From NCBI GenBank assembly GCA_026390595.1, contig JAPLFQ010000025.1, positions 124,001 through 188,000 of the forward strand: a stretch of 64,000 nucleotides of DNA. The letters are read 5' to 3'. Each line of letters starts with the position of its first letter. The first letter of the stretch is position 1. A model generated the notes under the pieces. That model made no database searches and was not told where the DNA came from. It was given only the letters and a program-made list of their open reading frames with translations. The position numbers were made by a program, and so were the translations under genes. This DNA comes from Ignavibacteriales bacterium. GTDB taxonomy: Bacteria > Bacteroidota > Ignavibacteria > UBA10030. Shown piece by piece: positions 8,978 to 17,878 of this stretch.

Positions 8978-11194
8978 GTGAACCGACCACCGACCAAACC
9001 TAAGACGAATATCATCCAACGCGCTGAATCGCCGCTCCAGTACGTTAAGGGTATTGGGCCCAAGCGGGCGGCCGCGCTCGAATCCGTCGAGATCCGCACG
9101 GTGCGGGACCTTCTGCACAATTTCCCCTTCGATTACCTCGACCGGAGCAGTATCGTCAGCATCCGCGACCTCAAGAAGTATGTCGATGCTGAGAAGCCCG
9201 TGACCGTCATCGGCCAGGTCTTTCGTCAGGAGATGCGTCGCTCGCGGCGTTCAAACCGTCTCATTTTCATTTTGACACTGGAGGATGCGACAGGGCACCT
9301 GCCGTGTGTCTGGTTCGAGGGAGTACAGTGGTTCAAAGATGCGTTCGAAGCAGGCGAACTCCTGGCGGTGTCCGCCTACCCGGACTTTGACAAGCTGGGT
9401 CGAATCCAGTTCACGCATCCCGAGTTCGACCGCCTCAAGGGAGCGGAAGAAGAAGACGAACCGGACTGGGGAAAACTCTTCAATACCGGCTCCATCATCC
9501 CGAAGTACAGCTCTACGGCAGACCTGACGAAAGTCGGTCTCGACAGTCGTGGCTTTCGCAGGATCACTCGCAGTGCGTTGAAGAGTCACCTGAACACGGT
9601 GGAGGAATTCCTTCCTGATGAGATCCGCGCGCGTGAAAACCTTGCGGGTTGTCGTACAGCGCTTGGACAGATCCATTTTCCCGCGAATCAGGACGAACTT
9701 GCAGCAGCGCGCCGGCGGCTGAAATTCGACGAGTTGTTTTTTCTCCAGCTGATGCTCGCGTTTCGCAAACGGCGTCTCAGTGAGGAGAAGAAGGGGATCA
9801 CCTACTCCACAGAAAGCGAATTGGCGCGGTCGCTTGCTGGCTCGCTCCCGTTCGAATTGACCAGGGCGCAGCGCAGGGTCCTGAACGAGATCGCCGATGA
9901 CATGCGCGCACCGAAGCCGATGAACCGGCTGCTGCAGGGAGATGTCGGCAGCGGGAAAACCATCGTCGCACTCCTTGCCATGCTGGTTGCGGTGCAGAAT
10001 GGATATCAGGTCGCGCTGATGGCGCCGACAGAAATACTCGCGGATCAGCATTTTCGCACGCTGGCAGGGTATCTGAAAAACCTCCCTGTGACCGTGCGGT
10101 TGCTGACCGGGGGTCAACGAAAGAAGCTGCGCGAAGACGTCCTGGAGGATATCCGGAGCGGCCGGGCGCATATCGTTGTCGGTACCCATGCTCTTATAGA
10201 AGAAAACGTCTCGTTTGCGCAGCTCGGTTTTGTGGTGATCGACGAGCAGCATCGTTTCGGCGTGATGCAGCGTGCGACGCTCCGCGGAAAGGGACTCAAC
10301 CCCGACGTCCTCGTGATGACAGCGACGCCGATTCCCCGCACGCTCTCTCTCACGGTCTACGGCGACCTTGACGTGTCGGTGATCGATGAAATGCCCGCGG
10401 ACCGCAAGCCGATCAAGACCGGCGTGCGCCTGGAGAATCAGAAAGAGAAAGTGTACCAATTCGTGCGCGAGGAAGTGCGGCGCGGCCGCCAAGCGTATAT
10501 TGTGTTCCCTCTGATTGAAGAATCGGAGAAGGTTGATCTGAAGGCGGCGACGGAGGAGTTCGAACATCTGAAGACCGCGGTGTTTCCTGAATACACATTG
10601 GGCCTGCTCCACGGCCGCATGAAGTCCGAAGAAAAAGACGGGATCATGGGACGATTCAAGGCCGGCGAGATCCACGTTCTCGTTTCCACGACCGTCATCG
10701 AAGTCGGTATCGATATTCCCAATGCCACGATCATGATCGTTGAGAATGCCGAGCGGTTTGGGTTGTCGCAGCTTCACCAGCTCCGCGGGAGGGTCGGGAG
10801 AGGGGCCGACCAGTCCTATTGCATCCTCGTGGCCAACTACGGTTGGTTCGATGACCACCGGAGGGGCAAGGAAGTCGGCGAGCTGAAGAGGGAGAAGTTG
10901 AACGCCCAGATCCGGCTCGACACGATGGTGGAGACGTCCGACGGTTTCAAGATCGCCGAAGTGGATCTGAAACTCCGGGGGCCGGGGGAGATTTTCGGCA
11001 TCCGGCAGAGCGGCATACCGGAATTCCGCATCGCCAACCCCGTGGAGGACGGCGATATCATCGCAATCGCACGAAAAGAAGCATTTCTTCTGGTTGAGCA
11101 GGATCCCCAGCTCCGGTTATCATCTCACAAGAACCTCCGGAAACACTTCGAAGAGCGCTACCGAGATGCTCTCGCGCTCGGCAGCATCGCTTGA
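8978..11194 (+). CDS. recG: ATP-dependent DNA helicase RecG
   Basis: Branch-migration helicase that remodels stalled replication forks and Holliday junctions. The protein has the N-terminal wedge/OB domain (LQYVKGIGPKRAAALES, then the PVTVIGQV region), the SF2 helicase core with Walker A GDVGSGKT, DEQHRFG (DEXH box), TATPIPRT, and the C-terminal domain with HQLRGRVGRG and LKLRGPGEIFGIRQSG. I chose the GTG at 8978 (738 residues); the frame opens with a TTG at 8945 which has no better support. Length is within the usual range for RecG. It stands downstream of the ABC membrane-domain gene without an obvious terminator between them. Confidence 0.96.
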   Translation: MNRPPTKPKTNIIQRAESPLQYVKGIGPKRAAALESVEIRTVRDLLHNFPFDYLDRSSIVSIRDLKKYVDAEKPVTVIGQVFRQEMRRSRRSNRLIFILTLEDATGHLPCVWFEGVQWFKDAFEAGELLAVSAYPDFDKLGRIQFTHPEFDRLKGAEEEDEPDWGKLFNTGSIIPKYSSTADLTKVGLDSRGFRRITRSALKSHLNTVEEFLPDEIRARENLAGCRTALGQIHFPANQDELAAARRRLKFDELFFLQLMLAFRKRRLSEEKKGITYSTESELARSLAGSLPFELTRAQRRVLNEIADDMRAPKPMNRLLQGDVGSGKTIVALLAMLVAVQNGYQVALMAPTEILADQHFRTLAGYLKNLPVTVRLLTGGQRKKLREDVLEDIRSGRAHIVVGTHALIEENVSFAQLGFVVIDEQHRFGVMQRATLRGKGLNPDVLVMTATPIPRTLSLTVYGDLDVSVIDEMPADRKPIKTGVRLENQKEKVYQFVREEVRRGRQAYIVFPLIEESEKVDLKAATEEFEHLKTAVFPEYTLGLLHGRMKSEEKDGIMGRFKAGEIHVLVSTTVIEVGIDIPNATIMIVENAERFGLSQLHQLRGRVGRGADQSYCILVANYGWFDDHRRGKEVGELKREKLNAQIRLDTMVETSDGFKIAEVDLKLRGPGEIFGIRQSGIPEFRIANPVEDGDIIAIARKEAFLLVEQDPQLRLSSHKNLRKHFEERYRDALALGSIA

Positions 11195-11396
11195 TCCATC
11201 CCTTCTCTCCTCTCTCACCTGAGAAGATCCTCATGGTCCTTCGCTCGGTCGACGACGCTTGCTCCGTGAGCGCGACCTCGCGCGGTCGGTCGTTGACATC
11301 GCGTGATCACCTCCGACCGAGTCGCGCGTGGTGACCGATCCGCGGATCGTGTCAAGGAAGATCGCGCGTTGGAAGCGCGAAAAACCCGTCTCAGAC
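11195..11396. other. Intergenic stretch after recG with GC-rich direct and inverted words
   Basis: About 200 bases with no convincing reading frame, RNA gene or T-tailed terminator. It is rich in TCGCGCG/CGCGATC-type words and contains near-palindromic pieces around 11290-11345 (variants of GGTCGGTCG and its complement). It may form secondary structure in a 3' or 5' untranslated region; nothing more can be said. Confidence 0.3.
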
Positions 11397-11426
11397 TTGA
11401 CAACGACGTTTAAAAGCTTATATTTG
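11397..11426 (+). promoter_or_regulatory. Consensus Bacteroidota promoter driving the ATP-grasp/KamA cluster
   Basis: TTG at 11397-11399, a 19-base spacer, and TATATTTG at 11419-11426, an exact match to TAnnTTTG. This is the best promoter match in the window. It lies about 60 bases upstream of the first ATP-grasp gene and is correctly oriented. Confidence 0.75.
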
Positions 11427-11488
11427 TATCAACGATACACGTTCATTGATAGGTCGTCCTCCCACATCTGAAAGGTTGATCAACCTGC

Positions 11489-12583
11489 TTGTTACCGCGA
11501 TTGAATGTCGCGCTCGTCTATAACATGAAGAAGGAACACGCGGATGAAGTTTCGACTCATCCCCGGAGTGGTGGCAATGGAGAGGGTGAGGTGTCGGTTG
11601 CAGCGCAAACGAAACTTCAGGAGACGAGACACGACACATACGCAGAATGGGACAGCGAAGCGACCATTCTCGCCGTGAAGGCAGCTTTGGCGGAGCGACA
11701 CAGCGTGACGATGTTCGAAGCGACTGAGGATGCTCCCCAACGACTTCTCGAAGCCCGACCCGATATTGTGTTCAACATCGCGGAAGGATTGAGAGGACCC
11801 TCCCGAGAAGCGCAGATCCCCGCCATCCTGGACATGCTTGGAATCCCGTACACAGGATCTGATCCTGTAACGCTGGGAATCTGTCTGGACAAGGCGCGCG
11901 CGAAAGAGATTCTTTCCTTTTATCAAATCCCCAATCCGGCATTTCACGTCATCGCATCGGTCGACGAGCTTCGGCATTGCTCTGTCGAATTCCCGTCCGT
12001 CGTGAAACCTCTGCACGAAGGATCGAGCAAGGGGATTCTGAACGCTTCTATCGTCCGGACGCAGAATGAACTTGAAGTTCAGGTCGAACGCGTTCTGAAC
12101 GAATACGCGGAACCGGCTCTCGTTGAAAAGTTCCTCCCCGGTCGCGAATTCACCGTCGCGCTTCTTGGAAACGGCCAATCTTTGCGTGTTTTCCCAATAG
12201 TAGAAATTCGCCTGGACAAACTTCCCGCCGGGGTCAATCCCCTCTATTCATATGAGGCAAAATGGGTGTGGGATCAGAGCGACCATCCGGTGGAAATGTA
12301 TGACTGTCCGGCGAAAATTGATGCCGACCTTGAACGCCGCATCAAAGAGACTTGTATAAAGGTGTTCACTGTTTTACGATGCCGCGATTGGTCGAGGATC
12401 GACATTCGTCTGGATGAGCACGGAACGCCGAATATCGTTGAGTTGAATCCTCTTCCGGGAATTCTGCCGAATCCCGATGATCATTCGAGCTTTCCGATGG
12501 CGGCGCGGGCGGCCGGATTTTCTTATAACGCAATGCTTAACGCTGTCTTGGATGCAGCCATCCAGAGATATGGAATTGCTTAA
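11489..12583 (+). CDS. D-alanine-D-alanine ligase-like ATP-grasp protein (first of pair)
   Basis: ATP-grasp carboxylate-amine ligase, predicted to form an amide bond through an acyl-phosphate. The 364-residue protein has the N-terminal Rossmann-like strand (LNVALVYN), a PDIVFNIAEG motif, PYTGSDPVTLGICLDK, the ATP-grasp fold with VVKPLHEGSSKGI, and the metal-binding IVELNPLPG near the end. The TTG at 11489 is the only plausible start: a TGA lies in frame just upstream at 11477 and the first beta strand begins immediately after. It is longer than and diverged from ordinary Ddl, and has a paralogue directly downstream, so it is probably not the cell-wall enzyme. Substrates are unknown. Confidence 0.85.
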   Translation: MLPRLNVALVYNMKKEHADEVSTHPRSGGNGEGEVSVAAQTKLQETRHDTYAEWDSEATILAVKAALAERHSVTMFEATEDAPQRLLEARPDIVFNIAEGLRGPSREAQIPAILDMLGIPYTGSDPVTLGICLDKARAKEILSFYQIPNPAFHVIASVDELRHCSVEFPSVVKPLHEGSSKGILNASIVRTQNELEVQVERVLNEYAEPALVEKFLPGREFTVALLGNGQSLRVFPIVEIRLDKLPAGVNPLYSYEAKWVWDQSDHPVEMYDCPAKIDADLERRIKETCIKVFTVLRCRDWSRIDIRLDEHGTPNIVELNPLPGILPNPDDHSSFPMAARAAGFSYNAMLNAVLDAAIQRYGIA

Positions 12584-12638
12584 ACGATTGCCGGCAAATA
12601 AGAAACCGGTTACCGGTTCACACTAGTGCGGAGAGAGT

Positions 12639-13733
12639 ATGGCGAAGAAGGTACACATTGCTGTCGTGTTCAACGAGCCCACGGTCGCAACATCAACCGG
12701 GAGGAAATTCATCTCGGAGATGGGGAAGATCGAGGCGGCCGTGACGCGCGCACAGGTGATCTCGGCGAACCAGGCGCAGTCCGTCGATTTGTCTGAAGTA
12801 GGCGTTCTCGAAGAACGGGCGCAAGTCCAGGACGCGTTATCGAAGACCGGCTACAAGACGTCGCTCTTTAATATGAACAGCGACATCAAACGGCTTATTC
12901 AGTTCATCGAAGAAAAAGAACCCGATCTTATCTTCAATCTGTGTGAGTCTGTCGGCGACGAGGCGACGCATGAAATGTTTGTTGCAGGTCTCTACGAACT
13001 GATGGGAGTTCCCTACACCGGGGCTGGCGCATTTGCTCTCGGCACGTGCCAGAACAAGGCGCGGACCAAGCAGATCCTGAGCTTTTATGATATCAAGGTC
13101 CCCAAGTTCGCCCTGTATAAGAACGCCAACGAGGTCGTTGAGGACAGCTTCAACTTGAAGTTTCCGGTGATTGTGAAGCCCTCGCTTGAAGACGCGAGCG
13201 TGGGGATTGATAATGGTTCGGTTGTCGACAACTTTCCTGCTCTGAAAAAACGTGTCCGCCATATCTTCCAGAACTTCGATCAGCCGGCTCTCGTCGATGA
13301 ATACATCGAGGGGCGGGAACTCAACGTTGCCATCATCGGCAACCGGCGGCCGATCATTCTGCCGATTTCAGAGATAGACTTTTCCGGGCTGCCAGCCGAG
13401 TTGCCGAAGATTGTGACGTATGCGGCGAAGTGGTTGGAGGGAACGGACGAGTACAAAGGTACGGTCGGTGTCTGTCCGGCTCAGATTCCTCCGGAGGTCG
13501 AGAAGCAGGCGAAGGAGATTGCTCTGCAGGCCTACCGCGTCATGGGATGCCGCGACTACGCGCGCGTCGACATGCGGCTCGACAAAAACAACAACCTGTA
13601 TGTCATCGAAGTCAATCCGAATCCCGACATCAGCGACGATGCGGGCTTCGCGCGCTCTGCGCGGGCGTACGGATACTCGTTCGACGAAATCATCAACAAG
13701 ATTGTGGAGTACGCGCTTGAGCGTACACCGTAA
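12639..13733 (+). CDS. D-alanine-D-alanine ligase-like ATP-grasp protein (second of pair)
   Basis: Second ATP-grasp ligase, the same length (364 residues) as its neighbour. It has HIAVVFNEPT at the N-terminus, an extra insertion (residues about 20-60, ISANQAQSVDLSEVGVLEER) absent from the first copy, PDLIFNLCES, PYTGAGAFALGTCQNKARTK, VIVKPSLEDASVGI, and the metal-ligand region VIEVNPNPDISDDAGF. The pair resembles tandem ligases that build a short peptide or amide step by step, but this is inference. It starts at ATG after GGAGAGAG, 55 bases after the first copy, and is followed eight bases later by the acetyltransferase. Confidence 0.85.
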   Translation: MAKKVHIAVVFNEPTVATSTGRKFISEMGKIEAAVTRAQVISANQAQSVDLSEVGVLEERAQVQDALSKTGYKTSLFNMNSDIKRLIQFIEEKEPDLIFNLCESVGDEATHEMFVAGLYELMGVPYTGAGAFALGTCQNKARTKQILSFYDIKVPKFALYKNANEVVEDSFNLKFPVIVKPSLEDASVGIDNGSVVDNFPALKKRVRHIFQNFDQPALVDEYIEGRELNVAIIGNRRPIILPISEIDFSGLPAELPKIVTYAAKWLEGTDEYKGTVGVCPAQIPPEVEKQAKEIALQAYRVMGCRDYARVDMRLDKNNNLYVIEVNPNPDISDDAGFARSARAYGYSFDEIINKIVEYALERTP

Positions 13734-13741
13734 GAGAAGCC

Positions 13742-14215
13742 ATGGCCATCCGCCCGTTTCGTGCAGAAGATCTTGAACCGCTTGTGGCCCTGGTGAAAGC
13801 GACGGATGTATTCCGGCCGGAGGAAGTGGATGTTGCGCGGGAGTTGATGGAGGTAGTGGCCAGGCAGCCCGGGCAGAAGGATTATGTGATCTCGACGCAT
13901 GAAGATGAGAGCGGCACCATCCGCGGATACTACTGCATAGGGCAGACACCTATGACAGAATCCACATACGATTTGTACTGGATAGCGGTTGATCCCCGGG
14001 TCCATGGTCAGGGAATCGGGAAGCAGCTGCTTCGGCACAGTGAGGAGTACATCAAAGAACACGGCGGCAAACTTGTTGTCGCTGAGACTTCCTCGCTGCC
14101 GAAGTACGAGAAGACACGATTGTTTTACGAGCACAATCATTACACCGAGGCGTCGCGCATCAACGACTACTATGCTCGTGGCGACGGGCTCGTGGTGTAC
14201 ATCAAATACCTCTGA
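13742..14215 (+). CDS. GNAT family N-acetyltransferase
   Basis: Acetyl-CoA-dependent acyltransferase of 157 residues. The GNAT acetyl-CoA-binding motif is VHGQGIGKQLL, preceded by the DLYWIAVDP strand; the ending YYARGDGLVVYIKYL is typical of a complete fold. The position, between two ATP-grasp ligases and a lysine 2,3-aminomutase-like enzyme, recalls the AblA/AblB pairing in which an aminomutase makes beta-lysine and an acetyltransferase makes N-epsilon-acetyl-beta-lysine, so a beta-amino acid acetylating role is possible. This protein is shorter than AblB and was not aligned to it. The start is ATG, eight bases after the upstream stop. Confidence 0.85.
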   Translation: MAIRPFRAEDLEPLVALVKATDVFRPEEVDVARELMEVVARQPGQKDYVISTHEDESGTIRGYYCIGQTPMTESTYDLYWIAVDPRVHGQGIGKQLLRHSEEYIKEHGGKLVVAETSSLPKYEKTRLFYEHNHYTEASRINDYYARGDGLVVYIKYL

Positions 14216-14234
14216 GGAGGAACAAACAACCTGT

Positions 14235-15401
14235 ATGGAACTCTGGCAAGAGATGTTGCGACAGAGTGTGGACAGCGGTAAGGATCTCGTCGAACGGTTT
14301 GGATTTGACAAGGAGCTCGCCGAAAGGCTGAACAAGCTCTTTCACATCCGAGTGAATCCGTACTATCTCAGCTTGATCCGCTATCCCGGCGACCCCATTT
14401 GGCTCCAATGCATCCCCGATGCTGTGGAGCTCGAAGATCGCAACGGTCTGGAAGATCCACTGAACGAAGACGCTGACAGTCCTGTTCCGAGCATCACGCA
14501 TCGTTACCCCGACAGGGCGCTCTTTCTCGTCACGAGCCAATGCTCCATGTATTGCCGGTTCTGTACGAGGAAGCGCAAGGTGAGCGACTCCACCAAGATC
14601 AACTCGAAGTGGATCCAGGATGGCGTTGACTATATTGCGGCGCATCCGGAGATTCGTGATGTCATCCTATCGGGCGGCGATCCGTTGATGGTTACTGACT
14701 ACGTGCTCGAGCGCATCCTTTCCAGCCTGCGCGCGATTCCTCACGTCGAGATCATCCGTCTGGGCACAAAAATGCCATGCGTGCTCCCTCAGCGCATCAC
14801 GCCGAAACTGTGCAAGATGCTGAAGAAATACCATCCTATCTACGTCAATACCCACTTCAATCACCCATGGGAGTGCACGCCTGAAGCGGACAAAGCGTGC
14901 GCGATGCTGGCCGATGCCGGTTGCCCGGTCGGTAACCAGGCGGTTCTGATGAAAGGGGTCAACGATGACGCCGACGTCATGCTTGATCTCCATCGCAAAC
15001 TGCTCAAGATGCGTGTCCGGCCGTACTACATCTACCAGGCTGATCTGACCAAGGGGACCAATCATTTCAGGACCCCGGTTCGCAAGGGTCTGGAGATCAT
15101 GGACAAGCTGCGCGGGCACACGTCGGGCCTGGCAATTCCCTACTATGTGATCGATGCGCCGGGCGGCGGCGGAAAGATACCGTTGCTGCCGCAATACGTC
15201 CTCGGACGGAACGGGAAAGATATCATCCTTCGCAACTACAAGTATGAAATCTTCACGTATCCGGATGTCGAGGAAGAACAGCCCGAACCGCAGCTGGTCG
15301 TGGAGACAAAATACCGGCGCCGCCGGAGGATGACGGAGAAGAAGGTGGTTCCGAACGAACCGGCAAAACGCGAGTTAGAACCGGAGCCGGTGAACAAATA
15401 G
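14235..15401 (+). CDS. kamA: Lysine 2,3-aminomutase family radical SAM/PLP enzyme
   Basis: Predicted to move the alpha-amino group of lysine to the beta carbon using an iron-sulfur cluster, S-adenosylmethionine and PLP. In the 388-residue protein the cluster-binding CSMYCRFC gives Cys103, Cys107 and Cys110. SGGDP lies at 146-150, and DAPGGGGK at 307-314 provides the PLP lysine, Lys314. The two aspartates that bind the lysine side-chain amine in the clostridial enzyme appear to be kept: Asp270 in YQADLTKG and Asp307 just before PGGGGK. Glutamate mutases differ at both places, so lysine or a similar substrate is favoured. AGGAGG at 14215-14220 lies 14 bases before the ATG. EpmB-type elongation-factor modification is the main alternative, but no epmA is nearby. 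Confidence 0.85.
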   Translation: MELWQEMLRQSVDSGKDLVERFGFDKELAERLNKLFHIRVNPYYLSLIRYPGDPIWLQCIPDAVELEDRNGLEDPLNEDADSPVPSITHRYPDRALFLVTSQCSMYCRFCTRKRKVSDSTKINSKWIQDGVDYIAAHPEIRDVILSGGDPLMVTDYVLERILSSLRAIPHVEIIRLGTKMPCVLPQRITPKLCKMLKKYHPIYVNTHFNHPWECTPEADKACAMLADAGCPVGNQAVLMKGVNDDADVMLDLHRKLLKMRVRPYYIYQADLTKGTNHFRTPVRKGLEIMDKLRGHTSGLAIPYYVIDAPGGGGKIPLLPQYVLGRNGKDIILRNYKYEIFTYPDVEEEQPEPQLVVETKYRRRRRMTEKKVVPNEPAKRELEPEPVNK

Positions 15402-15423
15402 GTCCCTCCATTCACCTTTTGAG

Positions 15424-15455
15424 AAAGCCCGCGCTTGCTAGCTGCGGGCTTTTTT
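15424..15455 (+). terminator. Rho-independent terminator after the KamA gene
   Basis: Stem AAAGCCCGC (15424-15432) with GCGGGCTTT (15444-15452), an 11-base loop, then a T run to 15455. It separates the ATP-grasp/GNAT/KamA unit from the M24 peptidase. Confidence 0.9.
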
Positions 15456-15520
15456 GTTTCATTAGAGACAGAATAATCCTCGAACAGAGGATTTGATCAT
15501 TCCAATGAGGGAGATGACCC

Positions 15521-16723
15521 ATGCCAACGCTCGGACCAGAAACAGTCAGACTGATTCAGGAAGTCCTTCGCGAAGAACACGTTGATGGCTGGCTGTTCTA
15601 TAATTTTCGCGGTTCCAATGTTTTTGCCACCCGCATCCTGAGCCTTCCGGCGCATATCATGCAAACGCGCCGCTATTTCTACTTCATCCCGGCCTCCGGC
15701 GTGCCGCAGAAACTCGTTCACAACATCGAACAGTGGAACCTCGACGGTATCCCCGGCGACAAGACGCTGTACGTCAGCTGGCAGTCGCTGCGGGAAGGCA
15801 TCCGGAAGATTGTCGGCGGAGCAAAGAAGGTCGCCATGGAGTACTCGCCGATGAACAACATCCCCTACGTCTCCAATGTCGATGCCGGAACGGTGGAGCT
15901 CGTACGTTCGCTCGGGCTGGAAGTTGTCACGTCCGCAGATCTGGTCTCGCGGTTCGAGTCCACATGGGACGATGAGCAGACCGAAGACAACATGATGACG
16001 GCGAAGCACCTTCGCCAGATCGTCGATGTGACATTCGGTTTCATCAAGCAGAGGATCAATGCCGGGACGCCGACGACGGAATACGATGTGCAGTTGTTCA
16101 TGCTTTCCGAGTTCAAGAAGCGCGATCTCTTCTCCGAGAGCGACCCGAACTGTTCGGTGAACGCGAACAGCGCGAACCCCCATTATGAACCGACGAAGGA
16201 AATCCACAGCCCGCTGCACAAGGGGGATTTCGTGCTCCTGGACCTGTGGGCGAAGAAGAACAAACCGCGTTCAGTGTATGGGGACATTACGTGGACCGGG
16301 TATATCGGGGAATCAGTGCCCGATGAGTATACGAAGATTTTCGAAGTGGTGAAGGGGGGACGCGATGCCGCGATCCGCTTCGTGCAGGATTCATTCAAGG
16401 CGGGGAAGGAGATTTGCGGTTTCCAGATCGACGACGCCGCCCGGAACTACTTCAAAGAGAAGGGATACGATCAGTATTTCGTCCATCGCACGGGGCACTC
16501 CATCGGTGAGGAGATCCATGGCAACGGGGCGAATATCGACAACCTCGAAACCCGCGATGAGCGGAAGATCATCCCCCGGACTTCATTTTCCATCGAGCCC
16601 GGAATCTATCTGCCCGGAAAATTCGGTGTGAGGACTGAGATCGACATGTATATCACGAAGTCGAAAGAGGCGGTTGTAACAGGATTACCGATGCAGGAAA
16701 AAGTGGTCGCGATTTTGTCGTAG
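15521..16723 (+). CDS. M24 family metallopeptidase (Xaa-Pro aminopeptidase-like)
   Basis: Dinuclear-metal peptidase of 400 residues with the N-terminal creatinase/prolidase-type domain (residues 1 to about 160) and the C-terminal pita-bread domain. Metal ligands are visible: Asp in VLLDLWAKK, Asp in SVYGDITW, His in HRTGHSIGEE, Glu in SIEPGIYLPG and Glu in VRTEIDMY. Family members remove an N-terminal residue before proline or cleave dipeptides. It follows the aminomutase gene but a terminator intervenes, so it is probably transcribed separately. A functional link to the ATP-grasp cluster is only positional. Confidence 0.88.
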   Translation: MPTLGPETVRLIQEVLREEHVDGWLFYNFRGSNVFATRILSLPAHIMQTRRYFYFIPASGVPQKLVHNIEQWNLDGIPGDKTLYVSWQSLREGIRKIVGGAKKVAMEYSPMNNIPYVSNVDAGTVELVRSLGLEVVTSADLVSRFESTWDDEQTEDNMMTAKHLRQIVDVTFGFIKQRINAGTPTTEYDVQLFMLSEFKKRDLFSESDPNCSVNANSANPHYEPTKEIHSPLHKGDFVLLDLWAKKNKPRSVYGDITWTGYIGESVPDEYTKIFEVVKGGRDAAIRFVQDSFKAGKEICGFQIDDAARNYFKEKGYDQYFVHRTGHSIGEEIHGNGANIDNLETRDERKIIPRTSFSIEPGIYLPGKFGVRTEIDMYITKSKEAVVTGLPMQEKVVAILS

Positions 16724-16730
16724 CAGCAAT

Positions 16731-16764
16731 CTTGTCGGACAGGTTGACAAGCTGTCCAACAGGT
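16731..16764. repeat. Palindromic repeat, CTTGTCGGACAGGTTG family, copy 1
   Basis: CTTGTCGGACAGGTTG begins this copy and is identical to 16 bases at 51266-51281. Here it continues as ACAAGCTGTCC, so two alternative hairpins can form (CTTGTC with GACAAG; GGACAG with CTGTCC). It lies between two convergent genes and may act as a T-less bidirectional stop. Confidence 0.6.
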
Positions 16765-16768
16765 GATC

Positions 16769-17878
16769 CTACTTCTGAACCCTCAGCAGATTGACCAGAG
16801 CAAGTGCCAGGAAAATGATGTTGGCGAGCCAGGCAGTGAGGAGGGGATTGAGATCCCCGTTATAACCAAACACCTGGCTCGTTTTCATGAAGCCCAGGTA
16901 GATAAACGTCACTGCCACACACACGCCGAAATCGATCGCAATGCCGCTGCGTCGCTTGATCGACGCGAAGGGGACGCCGAAGAGGACCACGATGACGCTC
17001 GCGAAGGGGAATGCGATCTTGTTGTGGTAATCGACCAGCCACCGCGAGACATCCTGCCCGGCTTTCTGCTGATTCGTGATGAACTCCCGTAGGTCTGTGT
17101 AGTTCATCTCGTCCGGCTTCCGCTGCTTCTTCTCGATGTCGGTGGGGCTGATGCTGAGCCTCCCCAGCGCCATTCGGTTAAAAGGTGTGATACGCTCGGT
17201 CTCTCCTTCGAATTCCCTGATACCGCCGTTGATCAGAATCCATCCATCCCGGAGTGAATCTCCCTCGTTCGCCCAGGGATGTCCCCACTCCATCTGCCGC
17301 GCATCATATCGTCTCCGGAGCACAGTTGCGTTGGAATCCGCAAATTCTTCGACGCTGACCCTGTATCCGACCTGTTTCACACTCTCATAATAGTTGATCG
17401 AAACGAGGCGCGTTTTCCCGTCCTGAAAGAACAGCGGCAGCATGCTTCGATTGCTCAGCGAGGGTCTGAGGTTTGTTCGTTCGATCGACGCCTTTTTCTG
17501 ATTGGCGTACGGCACAATCCAGCCGTTGAAATAGATCGACAGGATGCTGACGGCGAGAGCAACGAGGATGAACGGCGTGAGGAACCGGTAGAGGCTGAGT
17601 CCGCTCGACTTCATGGCCGGAAGTTCGTTTTGATTCGTCAACCGGCCAACGACGAACAGCGCTCCCAGGAGCATCGCCACCGGCGTCATGAGCTTGATGA
17701 TCTCCGGCGTGAAGGCGAGGTAGTATTGAACGATCGTCATGAGTGGTGCGTTCGCGTCGATGAAGTCATCCAGGTGCTCCATCATGTCGATGACAACAAA
17801 AATCAGCAGGAACGTGACGAGGCCAAAGATGACGGTGCTGAGGAACTGACGGATGATATAGCGGTCGAGGATGGTCAC
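16769..17878 (-). CDS. LptF/LptG family permease (second of pair)
   Basis: Inner-membrane component that, with LptB, drives LPS extraction towards the outer membrane. From the GTG at 17878 it is 369 residues with the family layout: one to three N-terminal helices (YIIRQFLSTVIFGLVTFLL onward), a periplasmic beta-jellyroll middle (about residues 115-270), and three C-terminal helices ending LVNLLRVQK. The chosen start overlaps the stop of the upstream paralogue by four bases (GTGA), strong evidence for translational coupling; a longer frame runs further upstream but lies inside the neighbour. Which of LptF or LptG it represents cannot be decided from the sequence alone. Confidence 0.88.
   Translation of the reverse strand: MTILDRYIIRQFLSTVIFGLVTFLLIFVVIDMMEHLDDFIDANAPLMTIVQYYLAFTPEIIKLMTPVAMLLGALFVVGRLTNQNELPAMKSSGLSLYRFLTPFILVALAVSILSIYFNGWIVPYANQKKASIERTNLRPSLSNRSMLPLFFQDGKTRLVSINYYESVKQVGYRVSVEEFADSNATVLRRRYDARQMEWGHPWANEGDSLRDGWILINGGIREFEGETERITPFNRMALGRLSISPTDIEKKQRKPDEMNYTDLREFITNQQKAGQDVSRWLVDYHNKIAFPFASVIVVLFGVPFASIKRRSGIAIDFGVCVAVTFIYLGFMKTSQVFGYNGDLNPLLTAWLANIIFLALALVNLLRVQK

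Noticed and set aside
9251-10858. 535-residue open frame on the minus strand
   Set aside because: It lies wholly inside recG, whose helicase motifs are complete; the product has no recognisable domain and has the composition of an antisense shadow.
11195-11396. Possible tRNA or small RNA gene
   Set aside because: Scanned by eye for T-loop and acceptor-stem patterns; none found, and no promoter-terminator pair frames the stretch.
13989-14234. Upstream extension of the aminomutase frame
   Set aside because: It runs through the GNAT gene in another frame. The ATG at 14235 gives the family N-terminus.
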